Notes: generated from the sequence alone by a model not told the origin. A stretch of 64,000 nt of DNA from Chryseobacterium sp. W4I1 (GCF_030816115.1 NZ_JAUSXQ010000001.1:2356001-2420000), one strand, 5' to 3'. Positions 38,673 to 47,906 are shown, counted from the first letter of the stretch. Made by a program: numbers and translations.

Positions 38673-40796
38673 TTAAGATAACTGTACCTGAAAACCGTCT
38701 GCAAGCGTTAGAACTCCTTCTGTCAGAGCTTCGGAATGTGTTGTGAATCCTTTTAATTTTGAAGTTTTTCCTTTTAAAACGAGATCTAAAAGCTGCTTAT
38801 CAGAAAGTTTCTTCCCAAAGATATCAAAGGTAATTTTAAAGCCACAGTTTTTAAAATCGGAACATCCCACTGCTGTTTTTCCTTTGATCAGATTGTGTTC
38901 TTTGCACTTGGGACATTTTGTTTCTTCCCAGGACTGCAGTTCTTTTTTTACAGCAGGTTCCCGTTTTTTCTTTTCTACAACCTCTTCTTTCTCTTCGTAT
39001 AATGTAATCACTTTTCCTTTTCCGTCTACTACTTTCTTCGTCAGTTCCGTCACCATCTGGATCAGTTCTTCTTTAAACTGGTTCGCCTCGTATTCCCCTT
39101 TTTCAATTCTGCGGAGCTTTGATTCCCATTCTCCTGTCAGTTCAGGGCTTTTCAGAAGTTCGTCTTCAATGGTGTCAATTAACTGAATTCCGGTTTGTGT
39201 GGCGATAAGATTCTTTCTTTTCTTCTCAATATATTTCCTCTTAAAAAGCGTTTCTATAATGTTCGCACGAGTAGATGGTCTTCCGATCCCGTTGTTTTTA
39301 AGCATTTCACGCAATTCATCATCTTCCACCTGTTTCCCGGCAGTTTCCATGGCACGCAGCAGCGTTGCTTCCGTGTATGGTTTAGGTGGCGTAGTTTTCC
39401 CTTGGTGAATCATCGGATCATGAGGTCCGGTTTCACCAACTTTAAATTCAGGAATTGTCTGTTCTTCTTCTTTCTCCTTTTCTTTATCAGTAACTTCCTC
39501 TTTCGGTTCTTTAGCATATACAGCTCTCCATCCCGGTTCCAGAACCTGTCTTCCACTTGTTTTAAAGGGAATGGTTCCTACTTTTCCTTCTACCAGTGTA
39601 TTGGAGATTTTACATTCAGGATAAAAAACAGCAATAAAACGTTTCGCTACCAAATCATAGATCAGTTTTTCTTCTCTGCTTAAATTTTGAGAAGGCGGAA
39701 CTTCCGTGGGAATAATGGCATGGTGATCCGTTACTTTCGCATCATCAAAAACAGCTTTTGATTTTGGAATCGGGCCTTCCAATAATGGTGCTACGAGTTC
39801 CTGATAGAAATGCATTTTCCGAAGTATACCATCTATTTTCGGATAAAGGCTTTCTGATAAATAAGTGGTATCCACACGGGGGTAGGTCACATGTTTTTTC
39901 TCGTAAAGACTTTGGATATAATTTAGAGTATTCTCAGCAGAATATCCATATTTTTTGTTAGCTTCAACCTGAAGCCCGGTAAGATCAAAAAGCCTTGGAT
40001 TTTTTTCCTTTCCTTCTTTAATTTCAAAGGATACGATCTCAAAAGGATTGACTTTAAGATATTCCAGACCTTTTTCAGCACGGTCTAAGGTTTTCAGCCG
40101 GTCGATCGCTGCGTTGAAAACAACGTCACGGTATTTTGTTTTAAGCTCCCAATATTCTTCGGTGGTAAAAGCATCAATTTCCTTCTGACGCTGAACCAGC
40201 ATCGCCAAAGTCGGAGTCTGCACTCTTCCGATAGAAAGAACTGCTTTATTGCCTCCAAACTTTTTGGTAAATAGCCTTGTAGCATTGATTCCCAGCAGCC
40301 AGTCCCCGATCGCTCTTGCATTTCCTGCCAGGTACAGGTTCTTGTAATCTTCTGCAGGTTTAAGATTGTCAAAACCTTCTTTAATAGCCTCTTCAGTAAG
40401 GGACGAGATCCATAAACGCTGAACCGGTTTATTACATTTTGCCTTCTGCAATACCCAACGCTGAATCAGCTCACCTTCCTGCCCGGCATCACCACAGTTA
40501 ATCACCTCATCACATTCCTCTACCAATCTTTCAATAACTTTAAACTGGTTTTCTACGCCTTTATTCGGAATTAATTTGATCCCGAAATTGTTTGGAATAA
40601 TCGGTAATAAAAACAGGTTCCATGATTTGTACTGCGGACCGTAATCGTGAGGTTCTTTCAATGTGCAAAGATGTCCGAACGTCCATGTCACACAGTATCC
40701 ATTACCCTCCATATAGCCTTGTTTAGGCGTGGTAGCACCTAATACTTTGGCGATATCTCTGGCAACACTGGGCTTTTCTGCAATACAAAGTTTCAT
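38673..40796 (-). CDS. topB: Type IA DNA topoisomerase (topoisomerase III)
   Basis: A 707-residue type IA topoisomerase that relaxes and decatenates DNA by a single-strand break. The N-terminal TOPRIM domain starts KLCIAEKPSVARDIA and has EVINCGDAGQEGELIQRW (D-x-D-type metal site). GRVQTPTLAML follows. The catalytic Tyr is in the TYPRVDTTYLS motif near residue 312. NNGIGRPSTRANIIETL is a further family mark. One zinc-finger-like C-terminal piece (CPKC...GCSDFKNCGF) is present. This fits the TopB type rather than TopA. The C-terminal RGD-like variation is unremarkable. Confidence 0.95.
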   Translation of the reverse strand: MKLCIAEKPSVARDIAKVLGATTPKQGYMEGNGYCVTWTFGHLCTLKEPHDYGPQYKSWNLFLLPIIPNNFGIKLIPNKGVENQFKVIERLVEECDEVINCGDAGQEGELIQRWVLQKAKCNKPVQRLWISSLTEEAIKEGFDNLKPAEDYKNLYLAGNARAIGDWLLGINATRLFTKKFGGNKAVLSIGRVQTPTLAMLVQRQKEIDAFTTEEYWELKTKYRDVVFNAAIDRLKTLDRAEKGLEYLKVNPFEIVSFEIKEGKEKNPRLFDLTGLQVEANKKYGYSAENTLNYIQSLYEKKHVTYPRVDTTYLSESLYPKIDGILRKMHFYQELVAPLLEGPIPKSKAVFDDAKVTDHHAIIPTEVPPSQNLSREEKLIYDLVAKRFIAVFYPECKISNTLVEGKVGTIPFKTSGRQVLEPGWRAVYAKEPKEEVTDKEKEKEEEQTIPEFKVGETGPHDPMIHQGKTTPPKPYTEATLLRAMETAGKQVEDDELREMLKNNGIGRPSTRANIIETLFKRKYIEKKRKNLIATQTGIQLIDTIEDELLKSPELTGEWESKLRRIEKGEYEANQFKEELIQMVTELTKKVVDGKGKVITLYEEKEEVVEKKKREPAVKKELQSWEETKCPKCKEHNLIKGKTAVGCSDFKNCGFKITFDIFGKKLSDKQLLDLVLKGKTSKLKGFTTHSEALTEGVLTLADGFQVQLS

Positions 40797-40870
40797 GAAT
40801 ATTCGGGATTATTGAAGGGGAACAAAAGTCGGGATTTTTTTTGACTTTAACCAATTTAGGTAAAAATTAA

Positions 40871-41155
40871 GGCTGGGCACCTGAAAGAGAGTTCAATATA
40901 AAATACCATCAGATATTTGAGCTATGGTATTTGTACAACCTTTGTAATACAGAAGACCGGATCATCTATGATTTCAAAGATTGATTTTTCCTATTCAATG
41001 AAACAGGACAATTCCCGGATAGATTCAGACCTTACATCAGCAAAGAATACAGCGAAAGAACAAATGACGGCTTGGCCTTTACCTGCTGAGCAATCACGAA
41101 AGCATCATCGATTTTCTGTGTGGTATTGCTATACAAAAGGGGTGAATCATTTTGA
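40871..41155 (+). pseudogene. Possible decayed gene fragment with two in-frame TGA codons
   Basis: One frame between 40871 and 41155 reads protein-like text (FNIKYHQIFELWYLYNLCN, then RPYISKEYSERTNDGLAFTC) but is cut by TGA at 40982-40984 and 41087-41089. Neither looks like a normal stop context, and both could be former TGG Trp codons. There is no start codon and no family I recognise. The 40797-41189 gap also contains a non-coding-looking open frame from 40917 in another frame, which I do not accept. Confidence 0.25.
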
Positions 41156-41169
41156 TTCACCCCTTTTGT
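41134..41169 (-). terminator. Terminator after the M17-N-domain protein gene
   Basis: CAAAAGGGGTGAATCA pairs with TGATTCACCCCTTTTG around a short TTT(T) loop. It lies 20 bases past the stop at 41190, with A/T runs either side. Confidence 0.93.
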
Positions 41170-41189
41170 ATTTTGCTTTGTTTGTATTT

Positions 41190-41918
41190 CTATTTCTTCA
41201 CTTCAGCAATTGCGCTTTGGATTCCTCCGCCCGCCACTTCAAAGAAAGAAGGGCCCGCTAAAAGGTATACTTTTTCCAGTTTTTTGGTTTTGGAAAGGTT
41301 ATGTTCTTTTAAGTAAGTTTCAGAACGGTTGGCCAATACTATTCCTTTGACAACATTTCCGGCTACCAGAGCAGTTGGGGAATCTATTCCTGCATCTTTC
41401 AGGTCGCTGGCAAAAGCGAAATTGGTTACCCCCAATCTCATCGCTTCACGGGCTGCCACTTCGCCTACTGAAGTCATCAGGTCGGGTGTGAAACTGTTTC
41501 GGTCTCCCAGGCCAATCAGCAGCAATTTTTTAGCCGACATAGAACCTGCAGGAGGTGTTATGAGAAGAGTTTCCAAAGAATGTCCTTTAAACTGCCCGGA
41601 TTGTCTGATCTTTGTAAACTCCCCTTTTAAAGCATCATCCAGATGGACCAGACCGTTTAAGTTGGCCGGTAAAGCCTGAGCACTGTGAATGTCGTTATCG
41701 GTATATTCAAAAACACAGGCCACCTGAAGCTGGGCATCAGCAGACGATGGTCCCTGAACCAGTCCTATCATTGAAATTCCGTCTACGGAACCCCAGTTTT
41801 TGGAGGTTCCTACTGTGGCAGGAGTGGCTGCTGAATTAGCAGTGGCTGTCTGGGAAAAACTTAAGGTTGAGAATGCTAATGCTGTGATCAGTAATGATCT
41901 TTTTAGGGTATTTTTCAT
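41190..41918 (-). CDS. Secreted protein with only the N-terminal domain of M17 leucyl aminopeptidase
   Basis: A 242-residue exported protein: signal peptide to about residue 22 (FSQ), a Ala/Thr/Ser linker, then the Peptidase_M17 N-terminal (macro-like) domain (PF02789), with LLLIGLGDRNSFTPDLMTSVGEVAAREA as the recognisable part. The catalytic C-terminal metallopeptidase domain, with its Lys, Asp and Glu metal ligands, is absent, and no rest of it follows, only a terminator. It is thus a stand-alone N-domain, perhaps a ligand- or nucleotide-sugar-binding protein. Its promoter has a degenerate copy of the cluster's operator. Confidence 0.85.
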   Translation of the reverse strand: MKNTLKRSLLITALAFSTLSFSQTATANSAATPATVGTSKNWGSVDGISMIGLVQGPSSADAQLQVACVFEYTDNDIHSAQALPANLNGLVHLDDALKGEFTKIRQSGQFKGHSLETLLITPPAGSMSAKKLLLIGLGDRNSFTPDLMTSVGEVAAREAMRLGVTNFAFASDLKDAGIDSPTALVAGNVVKGIVLANRSETYLKEHNLSKTKKLEKVYLLAGPSFFEVAGGGIQSAIAEVKK

Positions 41919-41984
41919 GAGGTTGATTTTTGTTGTTAGTTGTTAGTGAATTTCTTTATGATATTCTTTTTGCTATTATAAGTT

Positions 41985-42034
41985 CAAAGGTAGTTTCTAT
42001 CTTAAAAAATGACATTGATGTGGGATAATAAATA
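41985..42034 (-). promoter_or_regulatory. Promoter with a degenerate copy of the ACTAGT operator
   Basis: On the minus strand TACCTTTG (an exact -7 match, 41985-41992) is 20 bases from a 22-base segment (42013-42034) that matches 15 of 22 positions of the motif found at 46631, 47764 and 54009. The right end (TAATAAAT) and left end (CATT) are kept, but the central ACTAGT is lost. Same spacing as the three good sites, so possibly functional but weaker. Confidence 0.4.
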
Positions 42035-42115
42035 CAGAGGGTTCGAATAATTTTCAAGGATAGTGTTGTTAAAAAATTGGGGACTATTTGTAGAGATATT
42101 AGCTAGCGATTATGC

Positions 42116-43486
42116 TTAAAATTTAAATACAATTCTGGTGTTGATAAACAGTCCGTCTTTGTCGTCTTCAATGATATCGTTTACAAATGCGCCGGTTTTG
42201 AAGTACTGGATTCCTGTATTAAAGGTTAAAAATTTGTTGATTTTATAATTAAAGCTTCCTAAGAAAGCTGTTCCGATATATTTTTTCTTTGAATTCATTG
42301 AGGTGAGGTTTAAAGATCCGCTGGGTCTGTAAATTCCGTCATTGACAGAGTATCTCCAGTTGAAAACCACATCGGCCTGAACGGTTATTTTGCTGCTGAG
42401 ATCAACGGTGGCATAAGGATGAAGATCTATTAAATTGACAGGCCCGATCTGCGGATTGAATCCGAAGTAGCCTCCTTTCGGGTAAAGCGGGTTGAATGTT
42501 TCCAGCTTCCCATCCCCTTTCCGGCTGTCTCCGGAAATGTAATCGTTCCTCAGATTGATGGTAGGTTTTCCTTTTGTATTTTCAAACATATATCCAACGT
42601 CTGCAGAAGCTGTCCATGCGCTGATAGTTCCCTTATCAAAATTTCCAAACTGATAGGCTGCTTCAAAATTATAGATTAGCCCGCCTCCATATCTCCAGAA
42701 TCTTCCTCCTATCGTATGTCTTGTTTCATCGGAAGTTCCGGCTTCAAAGCGTACATCTTTGCGGTGAATTCCCAGGTAATACAGTTCCAGGTTTCCGCTT
42801 TTAGGGAGAATCAGGGTATTGTAACTGCCCCAAAGATTGATGGATTTTGAGGGTTTATTGTCAAATGCTCCAGTATTGATTTCGCTGGCCATCATCATGA
42901 ATGCATCGGATCTGAAATTTCCTCTTTTGTACATGACTTTTAGTCCGTCAAAATAGAGTCTTAAATTCGGGCCTTCCCGCACAGAGATCAGTCTTCCGCT
43001 TCCGTAATCCAGCTCCTGTCTTCCTGCACGAATGGTCAGTTTTTCTTTTTCATTTTTAATGGCATCCACATCTATGAAAAGGTTCTGAACATTCAGGTGG
43101 TCTTCATCAATTGCTCTGGGACCGTTTTTTCTCCCGTTTTCCCAGGCACTTCTCAACTGTCCGAAGATTCTGACCCTTGAACCGAGGTGGAGATCTGCAT
43201 GTACAGTATATCTCTGAATCAGAAAAGGATTACTTCCTATGCCTAATCTTCCCCAGTCTTCATTATTAAATTCAACGAACTCGGCTCTGGCTTCTCCTCC
43301 CAATGATAAATAGGTATTGTTATTTTTTTCTGAAAGCGGAATATATTTTAAAGAATTATAAAAGGTATCGGCTGAGTCTTTATAGGCTGTGTAATCTTCA
43401 TCAAACCTCATCAGCTTAAACTGTGCCGAGACCGATGCAGGAAAAAGAATCTGTAACAATAGCAGGATGGTAATTAAATTCTTCAT
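42116..43486 (-). CDS. Outer-membrane beta-barrel of the alginate-export family
   Basis: A 456-residue exported protein with a signal peptide ending VSAQ. The body alternates hydrophobic and polar residues with many aromatic-ended strands and short turns, and belongs to the Alginate_exp (PF13372) barrel type: LSLGGEARAEFVEFNNEDWG, LHLGSRVRIFGQLRSAWENG, RAGRQELDYGSGRLISVREGPN, and a C-terminal strand ending FKF. Such 'alginate export' barrels are usually general channels; there are no alginate genes here. It is the last gene of the DoxX/amidohydrolase/hydrolase run. Confidence 0.88.
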   Translation of the reverse strand: MKNLITILLLLQILFPASVSAQFKLMRFDEDYTAYKDSADTFYNSLKYIPLSEKNNNTYLSLGGEARAEFVEFNNEDWGRLGIGSNPFLIQRYTVHADLHLGSRVRIFGQLRSAWENGRKNGPRAIDEDHLNVQNLFIDVDAIKNEKEKLTIRAGRQELDYGSGRLISVREGPNLRLYFDGLKVMYKRGNFRSDAFMMMASEINTGAFDNKPSKSINLWGSYNTLILPKSGNLELYYLGIHRKDVRFEAGTSDETRHTIGGRFWRYGGGLIYNFEAAYQFGNFDKGTISAWTASADVGYMFENTKGKPTINLRNDYISGDSRKGDGKLETFNPLYPKGGYFGFNPQIGPVNLIDLHPYATVDLSSKITVQADVVFNWRYSVNDGIYRPSGSLNLTSMNSKKKYIGTAFLGSFNYKINKFLTFNTGIQYFKTGAFVNDIIEDDKDGLFINTRIVFKF

Positions 43487-43487
43487 T

Positions 43488-43949
43488 TTAGATCTTTCTT
43501 AAATAATTATCCAGTGAATATTTACCGGGACCCACCAACAGAAGAAACAAGTAACACAAACTGTACATAAACGGGGTGTCTTTGATGAGTAAAGCATCGT
43601 TCCAGTGAAGGATAAAATATCCCGTCAGCGTCACCGCCAAAATAGGTAATACCGCCAGTCTTGTAAACAGTCCGAAGATGACAAAAACAGGAAACACCAG
43701 ATTGGCTGCATCTGCAAAAAGACTGTTGAAAGCTTCAGGAAGATGTAGCGGATTGGGTACCTGCTCAGCTTCTGAAACGCCTACACCCAGTTTTTTCAGA
43801 CCGTGAGCTACGATTAATTCTACGGATAATAAAATTCTGAAACCTAATAAGGCAGTGTGGATTAATTTTCCTTCAAGGTTGGTATTGGTGATGATGTGAA
43901 CGAGTTTTTTCATTGGTTTAAATAGTCTTAATATTATTTGTTGAACCAT
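43488..43949 (-). CDS. DoxX-family membrane protein
   Basis: A membrane protein of up to 153 residues with four hydrophobic helices and the DoxX pattern: LLGFRILLSVELIVAHGLKK, then FVIFGLFTRLAVLPILAVTL and FMYSLCYLFLLLVGPGKYS. The start at 43949 lies just after the amidohydrolase stop; ATG 43913 (MKKLVHII) is an alternative and may be better. Its stop is one base from the barrel gene. DoxX proteins such as Bacillus MhqP and the thiosulfate:quinone oxidoreductase subunit are associated with quinone and redox stress, which agrees with the neighbourhood. Confidence 0.86.
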   Translation of the reverse strand: MVQQIILRLFKPMKKLVHIITNTNLEGKLIHTALLGFRILLSVELIVAHGLKKLGVGVSEAEQVPNPLHLPEAFNSLFADAANLVFPVFVIFGLFTRLAVLPILAVTLTGYFILHWNDALLIKDTPFMYSLCYLFLLLVGPGKYSLDNYLRKI

Positions 43950-44003
43950 AACTCCACGGGAAGGGAATGTTTTGGCGGTATTTTTATTAATGGTTAGTTT
44001 TGA

Positions 44004-45776
44004 TTATTTGGTCTGGTATCCTCCGTAATATTTTACAGGAGACCAGTCCGGAAGTACGGGAAGAGCTGCGGGAGCTGCATTTTTGTAAGATTCGTCTCCG
44101 TAGACTACTTTTCCATCTACGATGGTTAGTTTGGCAGTAATGTTTTTGATATCTTCCTCGTTCACAGTGAAATAATCTTTGTCCAAGATTGTAAGGTCGG
44201 CATAGTATCCTTTCTGAATTTTCCCTTTTTCATAGTCTTTGATCAGTTCATATCCGCCGTATGTGGAAAGGGATAAAGCTGTTTTTCTGTCTAAGGTATT
44301 TTCCTTTGCCATCACCTGGTTTCCGCCCAGTGTTTTTCCGGAAGTGATCCAGTATAAAGCTACCCATGGGTTATAACTTGCTACTCTGGTTCCATCTGTT
44401 CCCAAACCTACAGGAATTCCCATTTCGAGCATTTTCTTTACGGGAGGAGAGGCTAAGGCTGCTTTTTTACCGTAACGGTGGATAAAGCTTTCTCCCTGAT
44501 AGGCCATTCTGTGCTGAACTGCAATTCCTCCACCCAGCGCTTTGATGCGTTTCATATTTTCTTCGGTTACTGTTTCTGCGTGATCAAAGAACCATACGAG
44601 ACCGTTAAGCGGTGTTTCTTTATTCACTTCTTCAATAACATTCAGAAACCGGCTGATGCTTTCGTTGTAGGTAGCATGAATTCTGAAAGGCCATTTATTT
44701 TTAACCAGAAGGCTTAGGACATCTTTCATGCTTTTTTCCATGGTCGAAGGAAGTTCGGGTCTAGGGAACAGGAAGTTTTCGAAATCGGCTCCGTCTGAAA
44801 CCAGGTTTTCACCGCCGCCTTCTACATGATAATCTATATCGTTGTGACCGTTGTGACCATGATCATCAATGTCTACCATTCCTACCCATTTGGTATAATC
44901 TGATAATTCGGAACCTTTCTTTTGAGCAAACAGATAATAAGGTAATCTTACGGTGATCTTTCCTTGTTTGTTTAGGGCATCCGTTGTTCCGTAATCGTCC
45001 GGGAAATTCTGGAAGCCTCCGCCTGCATCCATTACGGCTGTTACTCCAAGACGGTTCAGTTCGGTCATATACTGAAGGGTGGAATTCACTTTTTCTTCTT
45101 CAGACAATTCGGGTAATTTGGCTAATGTGGAATAAAGAATGAAAGCGTTGGGCTCTGCAACCAGTAAACCTGTGGGATTTCCGTGGGTGTCTTTTTCAAT
45201 TAAGCCCTGCATTGGGTTGGGTGTATCTTCATTGATATTTAATTCTTTTAATCCGGCTTTATTCAGCCATGCTTTTCCATATAGATACATCACAAAGGCC
45301 GGCACGTCGCCTGTTGCTTCGTTTATTTCCTGTAAAGTAGGAAGTCTTTTTTCTTCAAACTGATATTCGTTCCAGCCACCGATAACTCTTACCCACTGCC
45401 CTTTCGGAGTTCTCTGGGCTTGCTCTTTCAACATTTCCAGGGCTCTCTTCAGGGTTTTCACGCCATCCCAGCGAAGTTCTGTGTTATAAAATCTTCCGCC
45501 CCGGATTACATGCAAATGGCTGTCGAACAGTCCGGGAATCACTCTGTTTCCTTTGGCATCGATCATTTTTGTGCTGCTTCCCTTTAATTTTAAAATCTGG
45601 GCATTGGTTCCGGTCTGGAAAATTTTATGATCTTTAATGGCAACGGCCTGAACTTCCGGATTTTTACTGTCCATTGTGGTAATTTTCCCGTTGGTGACGA
45701 TCAGATCTGCTTTTTGAGCATTCAGTACAGTTGTACCTAAGATGAAAGAGAATAGAATGGTATGTAATGGCTTCAT
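44004..45776 (-). CDS. Secreted amidohydrolase, YtcJ-like
   Basis: A metal-dependent amidohydrolase (Amidohydro_3 type) of 590 residues with a signal peptide (cleavage near LNAQ). The metal site includes GLFDSHLHVIRGG (H-x-H), a carbamylated-Lys region in the middle, FDHAETV, and GLGTDGTR with the catalytic Asp. YtcJ-like enzymes hydrolyse unusual amides or N-formyl groups. ATG 45776 is chosen because an upstream start at 45821 would lie in the terminator hairpin at 45801-45827. It lies between the isochorismatase-like hydrolase and DoxX genes on one strand. Confidence 0.9.
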   Translation of the reverse strand: MKPLHTILFSFILGTTVLNAQKADLIVTNGKITTMDSKNPEVQAVAIKDHKIFQTGTNAQILKLKGSSTKMIDAKGNRVIPGLFDSHLHVIRGGRFYNTELRWDGVKTLKRALEMLKEQAQRTPKGQWVRVIGGWNEYQFEEKRLPTLQEINEATGDVPAFVMYLYGKAWLNKAGLKELNINEDTPNPMQGLIEKDTHGNPTGLLVAEPNAFILYSTLAKLPELSEEEKVNSTLQYMTELNRLGVTAVMDAGGGFQNFPDDYGTTDALNKQGKITVRLPYYLFAQKKGSELSDYTKWVGMVDIDDHGHNGHNDIDYHVEGGGENLVSDGADFENFLFPRPELPSTMEKSMKDVLSLLVKNKWPFRIHATYNESISRFLNVIEEVNKETPLNGLVWFFDHAETVTEENMKRIKALGGGIAVQHRMAYQGESFIHRYGKKAALASPPVKKMLEMGIPVGLGTDGTRVASYNPWVALYWITSGKTLGGNQVMAKENTLDRKTALSLSTYGGYELIKDYEKGKIQKGYYADLTILDKDYFTVNEEDIKNITAKLTIVDGKVVYGDESYKNAAPAALPVLPDWSPVKYYGGYQTK

Positions 45777-45796
45777 ATTTTTACGTTTATAGTTTG

Positions 45797-45828
45797 AAGA
45801 AAAAGGCAGGCTGTGGTTCAACCTGCCG
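45797..45828 (-). terminator. Terminator between the isochorismatase-like hydrolase and the amidohydrolase
   Basis: GGCAGG and CCTGCC pair around an 11-base loop and, on the minus strand, are followed by TTTTTCTTC. It lies 15 bases past the hydrolase stop and may only partly separate the genes. Confidence 0.65.
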
Positions 45829-45842
45829 TAGTTGTAATTTTA

Positions 45843-46532
45843 TTAGTGTTTAAGCATATCCTGAGCATACTGGATTCCCAATCCGTAAGCACCGCCATAT
45901 TTTTTCATTAAATCGTTTACCGGTTTGTAAGTTTCTTTTCTTGACCAGTCTCTCTGTAATTCAAGAATATACTGAACGGATGTAATAGGATGTGCGCCAG
46001 CCTGAATCATTCTGGTCATCGCCTGATCGTGAGCTTCTTTAGAAATATCACCTGAAGCATCTGAAATCACATAGACGTCATACCCCTCTTCGAGCGCTGA
46101 TAAAGCCGGTCCTACAACACACACACTCGTCCACAATCCTGCTAAAACCAGTTTCTTTTTGTTTTTGCCTGTAATGGCTTTGTGGGCATTTACATCCTCC
46201 CAGGTATTCATTGTAGTTCGATCTACATAACCGCTGGTAGCTTCAGGATATACCGCTGATATTTCCGGGAAAACAGGTCCTGCAAACGATTTTTCTGCGA
46301 CGGTAGTTACCACTGTAGGAATGTTGAAGATCTTTGAACCGCCGGCAACTAATGCGACATTGTTTCTCAGTTCTTCCATACTGATGTTTTTTGTCGCAAA
46401 TGCCATCTGCCCTTCATGATCAATTAAAACCAAAGCGTGGTTAGTTGGATTCAATAATGCCTGTCCTGGCTTCTGAGCCATTGCTGTAACGGATAATAAT
46501 GCTGCTGCGAATGATAGGATTAATTTTTTCAT
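45843..46532 (-). CDS. Secreted isochorismatase-family hydrolase (YcaC-like)
   Basis: A 229-residue cysteine hydrolase of the isochorismatase fold with a signal peptide (cleavage near AMAQ), so probably periplasmic. The family triad Asp-Lys-Cys is present: the Asp in VLIDHEGQMAF near residue 38, the Cys in GLWTSVCVVGPALSALEEGYDVYV near residue 132. Members cleave amides, isochorismate or similar small esters. It heads the operon with the amidohydrolase, DoxX and barrel genes, and has an operator/promoter 70-120 bases upstream. Confidence 0.9.
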   Translation of the reverse strand: MKKLILSFAAALLSVTAMAQKPGQALLNPTNHALVLIDHEGQMAFATKNISMEELRNNVALVAGGSKIFNIPTVVTTVAEKSFAGPVFPEISAVYPEATSGYVDRTTMNTWEDVNAHKAITGKNKKKLVLAGLWTSVCVVGPALSALEEGYDVYVISDASGDISKEAHDQAMTRMIQAGAHPITSVQYILELQRDWSRKETYKPVNDLMKKYGGAYGLGIQYAQDMLKH

Positions 46533-46602
46533 AATGTCTAATTTTTTAATGTTGTTTGTTTATTTTAAAATCTGTTGATGTATTTCCTTGATTTTGATAT
46601 GA

Positions 46603-46652
46603 CAAATTTAGGGTGATGAAAAACCCTGTACATTTAACTAGTTTAATAAATC
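46603..46652 (-). promoter_or_regulatory. Promoter with ACTAGT-centred operator, site 1
   Basis: On the minus strand TAAATTTG (46603-46610) is an exact -7 box. Exactly 20 bases upstream lies the near-palindrome TTTAACTAGTTTAATAAAT (46633-46651 plus two flanking bases). It precedes the isochorismatase-like hydrolase gene. Centred about -41 from the inferred start of transcription, it is placed like a class II Crp/Fnr activator site. Confidence 0.75.
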
Positions 46653-46750
46653 ACATGTAGGTAAAAAAAATATAAAAATACTTTAACCATCGATCTTTAG
46701 CGAGATCCATATCTGATAATCGTGTACCATATTACATTTGAAAAACTGGA

Positions 46751-46792
46751 AAAAGGAAAGCCCGGATTCTATAATCCGGGCTTTCCTTTTTA
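46751..46792. terminator. Strong terminator after the pirin gene
   Basis: AAAAGGAAAGCCCGGATT pairs with AATCCGGGCTTTCCTTTT around a four-base loop, a very stable 18-bp stem with flanking A and T runs, so it can act both ways. It lies 32 bases past the pirin stop. Confidence 0.95.
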
Positions 46793-46824
46793 GTGATACG
46801 GTTGGTAAGTATCTGCTTAATTAT

Positions 46825-47703
46825 TTATGATAAAGTCATCGGTACTTCCATGAGTAAGATCTCCGTTTCTTCAGCTGTTGCTTTAATATTTAAACCGGTA
46901 ATATCCCAGACTCCGAAACCATCTCTTGTTTCCAATGGCTGACCTTCGATTTCTGCACTTCCTTTTAAAATAAAGGCATACACACCATTTCCTTTTTTCC
47001 TGATCTGATAATGCGTTTCCGTATTGTTATCAAAATTCCCAAGATGAAACCAGGCATCCTGATGAATCCAGACCCCGTCGTCATCTGCGTTGGGAGAAAG
47101 GATTTGCTGAAATTTATTCTGACTTTTTGTTTTATCTAAAGTAATCTGGTCATATCGGGGTGTTACATTTCTTCTGTTGGGATACACCCAGATCTGAAGA
47201 AATTTGACAGGACTATCCGTATTTTTATTGAACTCACTGTGCATAATTCCAGTTCCTGCGCTCATCACCTGGATATCACCGCTTCTGATCACGGCTGTAT
47301 TTCCCATGCTGTCTTTATGCTCCAGATCACCTTCCAGGGGTATACTGATGATCTCCATATTATCATGCGGATGTGTGCCGAAACCTCTTCCCGCCTCTAC
47401 TTTATCATCATTAAGAACCCTTAGAACACCGAAGTGCATTCTTTCCGGATTGTGATAATTGGCAAAGCTGAAGGTATGGTTACTTTCCAGCCACCCGTGA
47501 TCTGCTTTTCCTCTGGAATCGGCCTTGTGAATGACTGAATTATCTTTGATTTTTGAATCTGTATTGGGTAAATGATTGTATCCAATTGGCTCCAACGGCT
47601 CTATTTCATCAATGTCATTTTTCATGGTATTTCCCAATGATGCCGATGCCACAAACATTCCTGTTCCCAGTAATCCTTTTTTTAAAAAATCTTTTCTGTC
47701 CAT
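46825..47703 (-). CDS. Pirin-family protein, Tat-exported
   Basis: A bicupin pirin-family protein of 292 residues. The N-terminus resembles a short Tat or general signal (RKDFLKKGLLGTGMFVASASLG), so it may be exported. The N-terminal cupin has the iron ligands in GTHPHDNMEIIS and HSEFN, and the pirin family pattern GFGTHPHDNMEII is complete. Pirins include quercetinases and redox sensors, suiting the dioxygenase-rich surroundings. Start 47703 (MDRKDF) is chosen because the earlier Met at 47766 would put the -7 box inside the gene. It has its own operator/promoter. Confidence 0.92.
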   Translation of the reverse strand: MDRKDFLKKGLLGTGMFVASASLGNTMKNDIDEIEPLEPIGYNHLPNTDSKIKDNSVIHKADSRGKADHGWLESNHTFSFANYHNPERMHFGVLRVLNDDKVEAGRGFGTHPHDNMEIISIPLEGDLEHKDSMGNTAVIRSGDIQVMSAGTGIMHSEFNKNTDSPVKFLQIWVYPNRRNVTPRYDQITLDKTKSQNKFQQILSPNADDDGVWIHQDAWFHLGNFDNNTETHYQIRKKGNGVYAFILKGSAEIEGQPLETRDGFGVWDITGLNIKATAEETEILLMEVPMTLS

Positions 47704-47735
47704 ATCCTGGTTGTTTTTATTGATTATTAATAAGA

Positions 47736-47785
47736 CAAATTTAGTACGGTTAGAAATCTCATGCATTTAACTAGATTAATAAATT
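47736..47785 (-). promoter_or_regulatory. Promoter with ACTAGT-centred operator, site 2
   Basis: On the minus strand TAAATTTG (47736-47743) is an exact -7 box. The copy of the near-palindrome at 47764-47785 (CTAGATTA in place of CTAGTTTA) is again exactly 20 bases upstream. It drives the pirin gene. Confidence 0.75.
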
Positions 47786-47906
47786 ACTTTTATCCAAAAA
47801 AAATACCGAATATTTTTGATATTCGGCAATGAACTATTCAGGAAATCAATTGAAATTACTAATTTTTTCAACTTTTTGAAATAATCCGGAACTCCAAAGC
47901 ATGAAA

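Noticed and set aside
40917..41261. 114-codon open frame between topB and the M17-N-domain gene
   Set aside because: Starts with TTG and runs through the terminator hairpin into the opposite gene; composition is not coding.
45777..45821. Upstream start of the amidohydrolase
   Set aside because: The extra 15 codons cover a terminator hairpin and would place the signal peptide internally.
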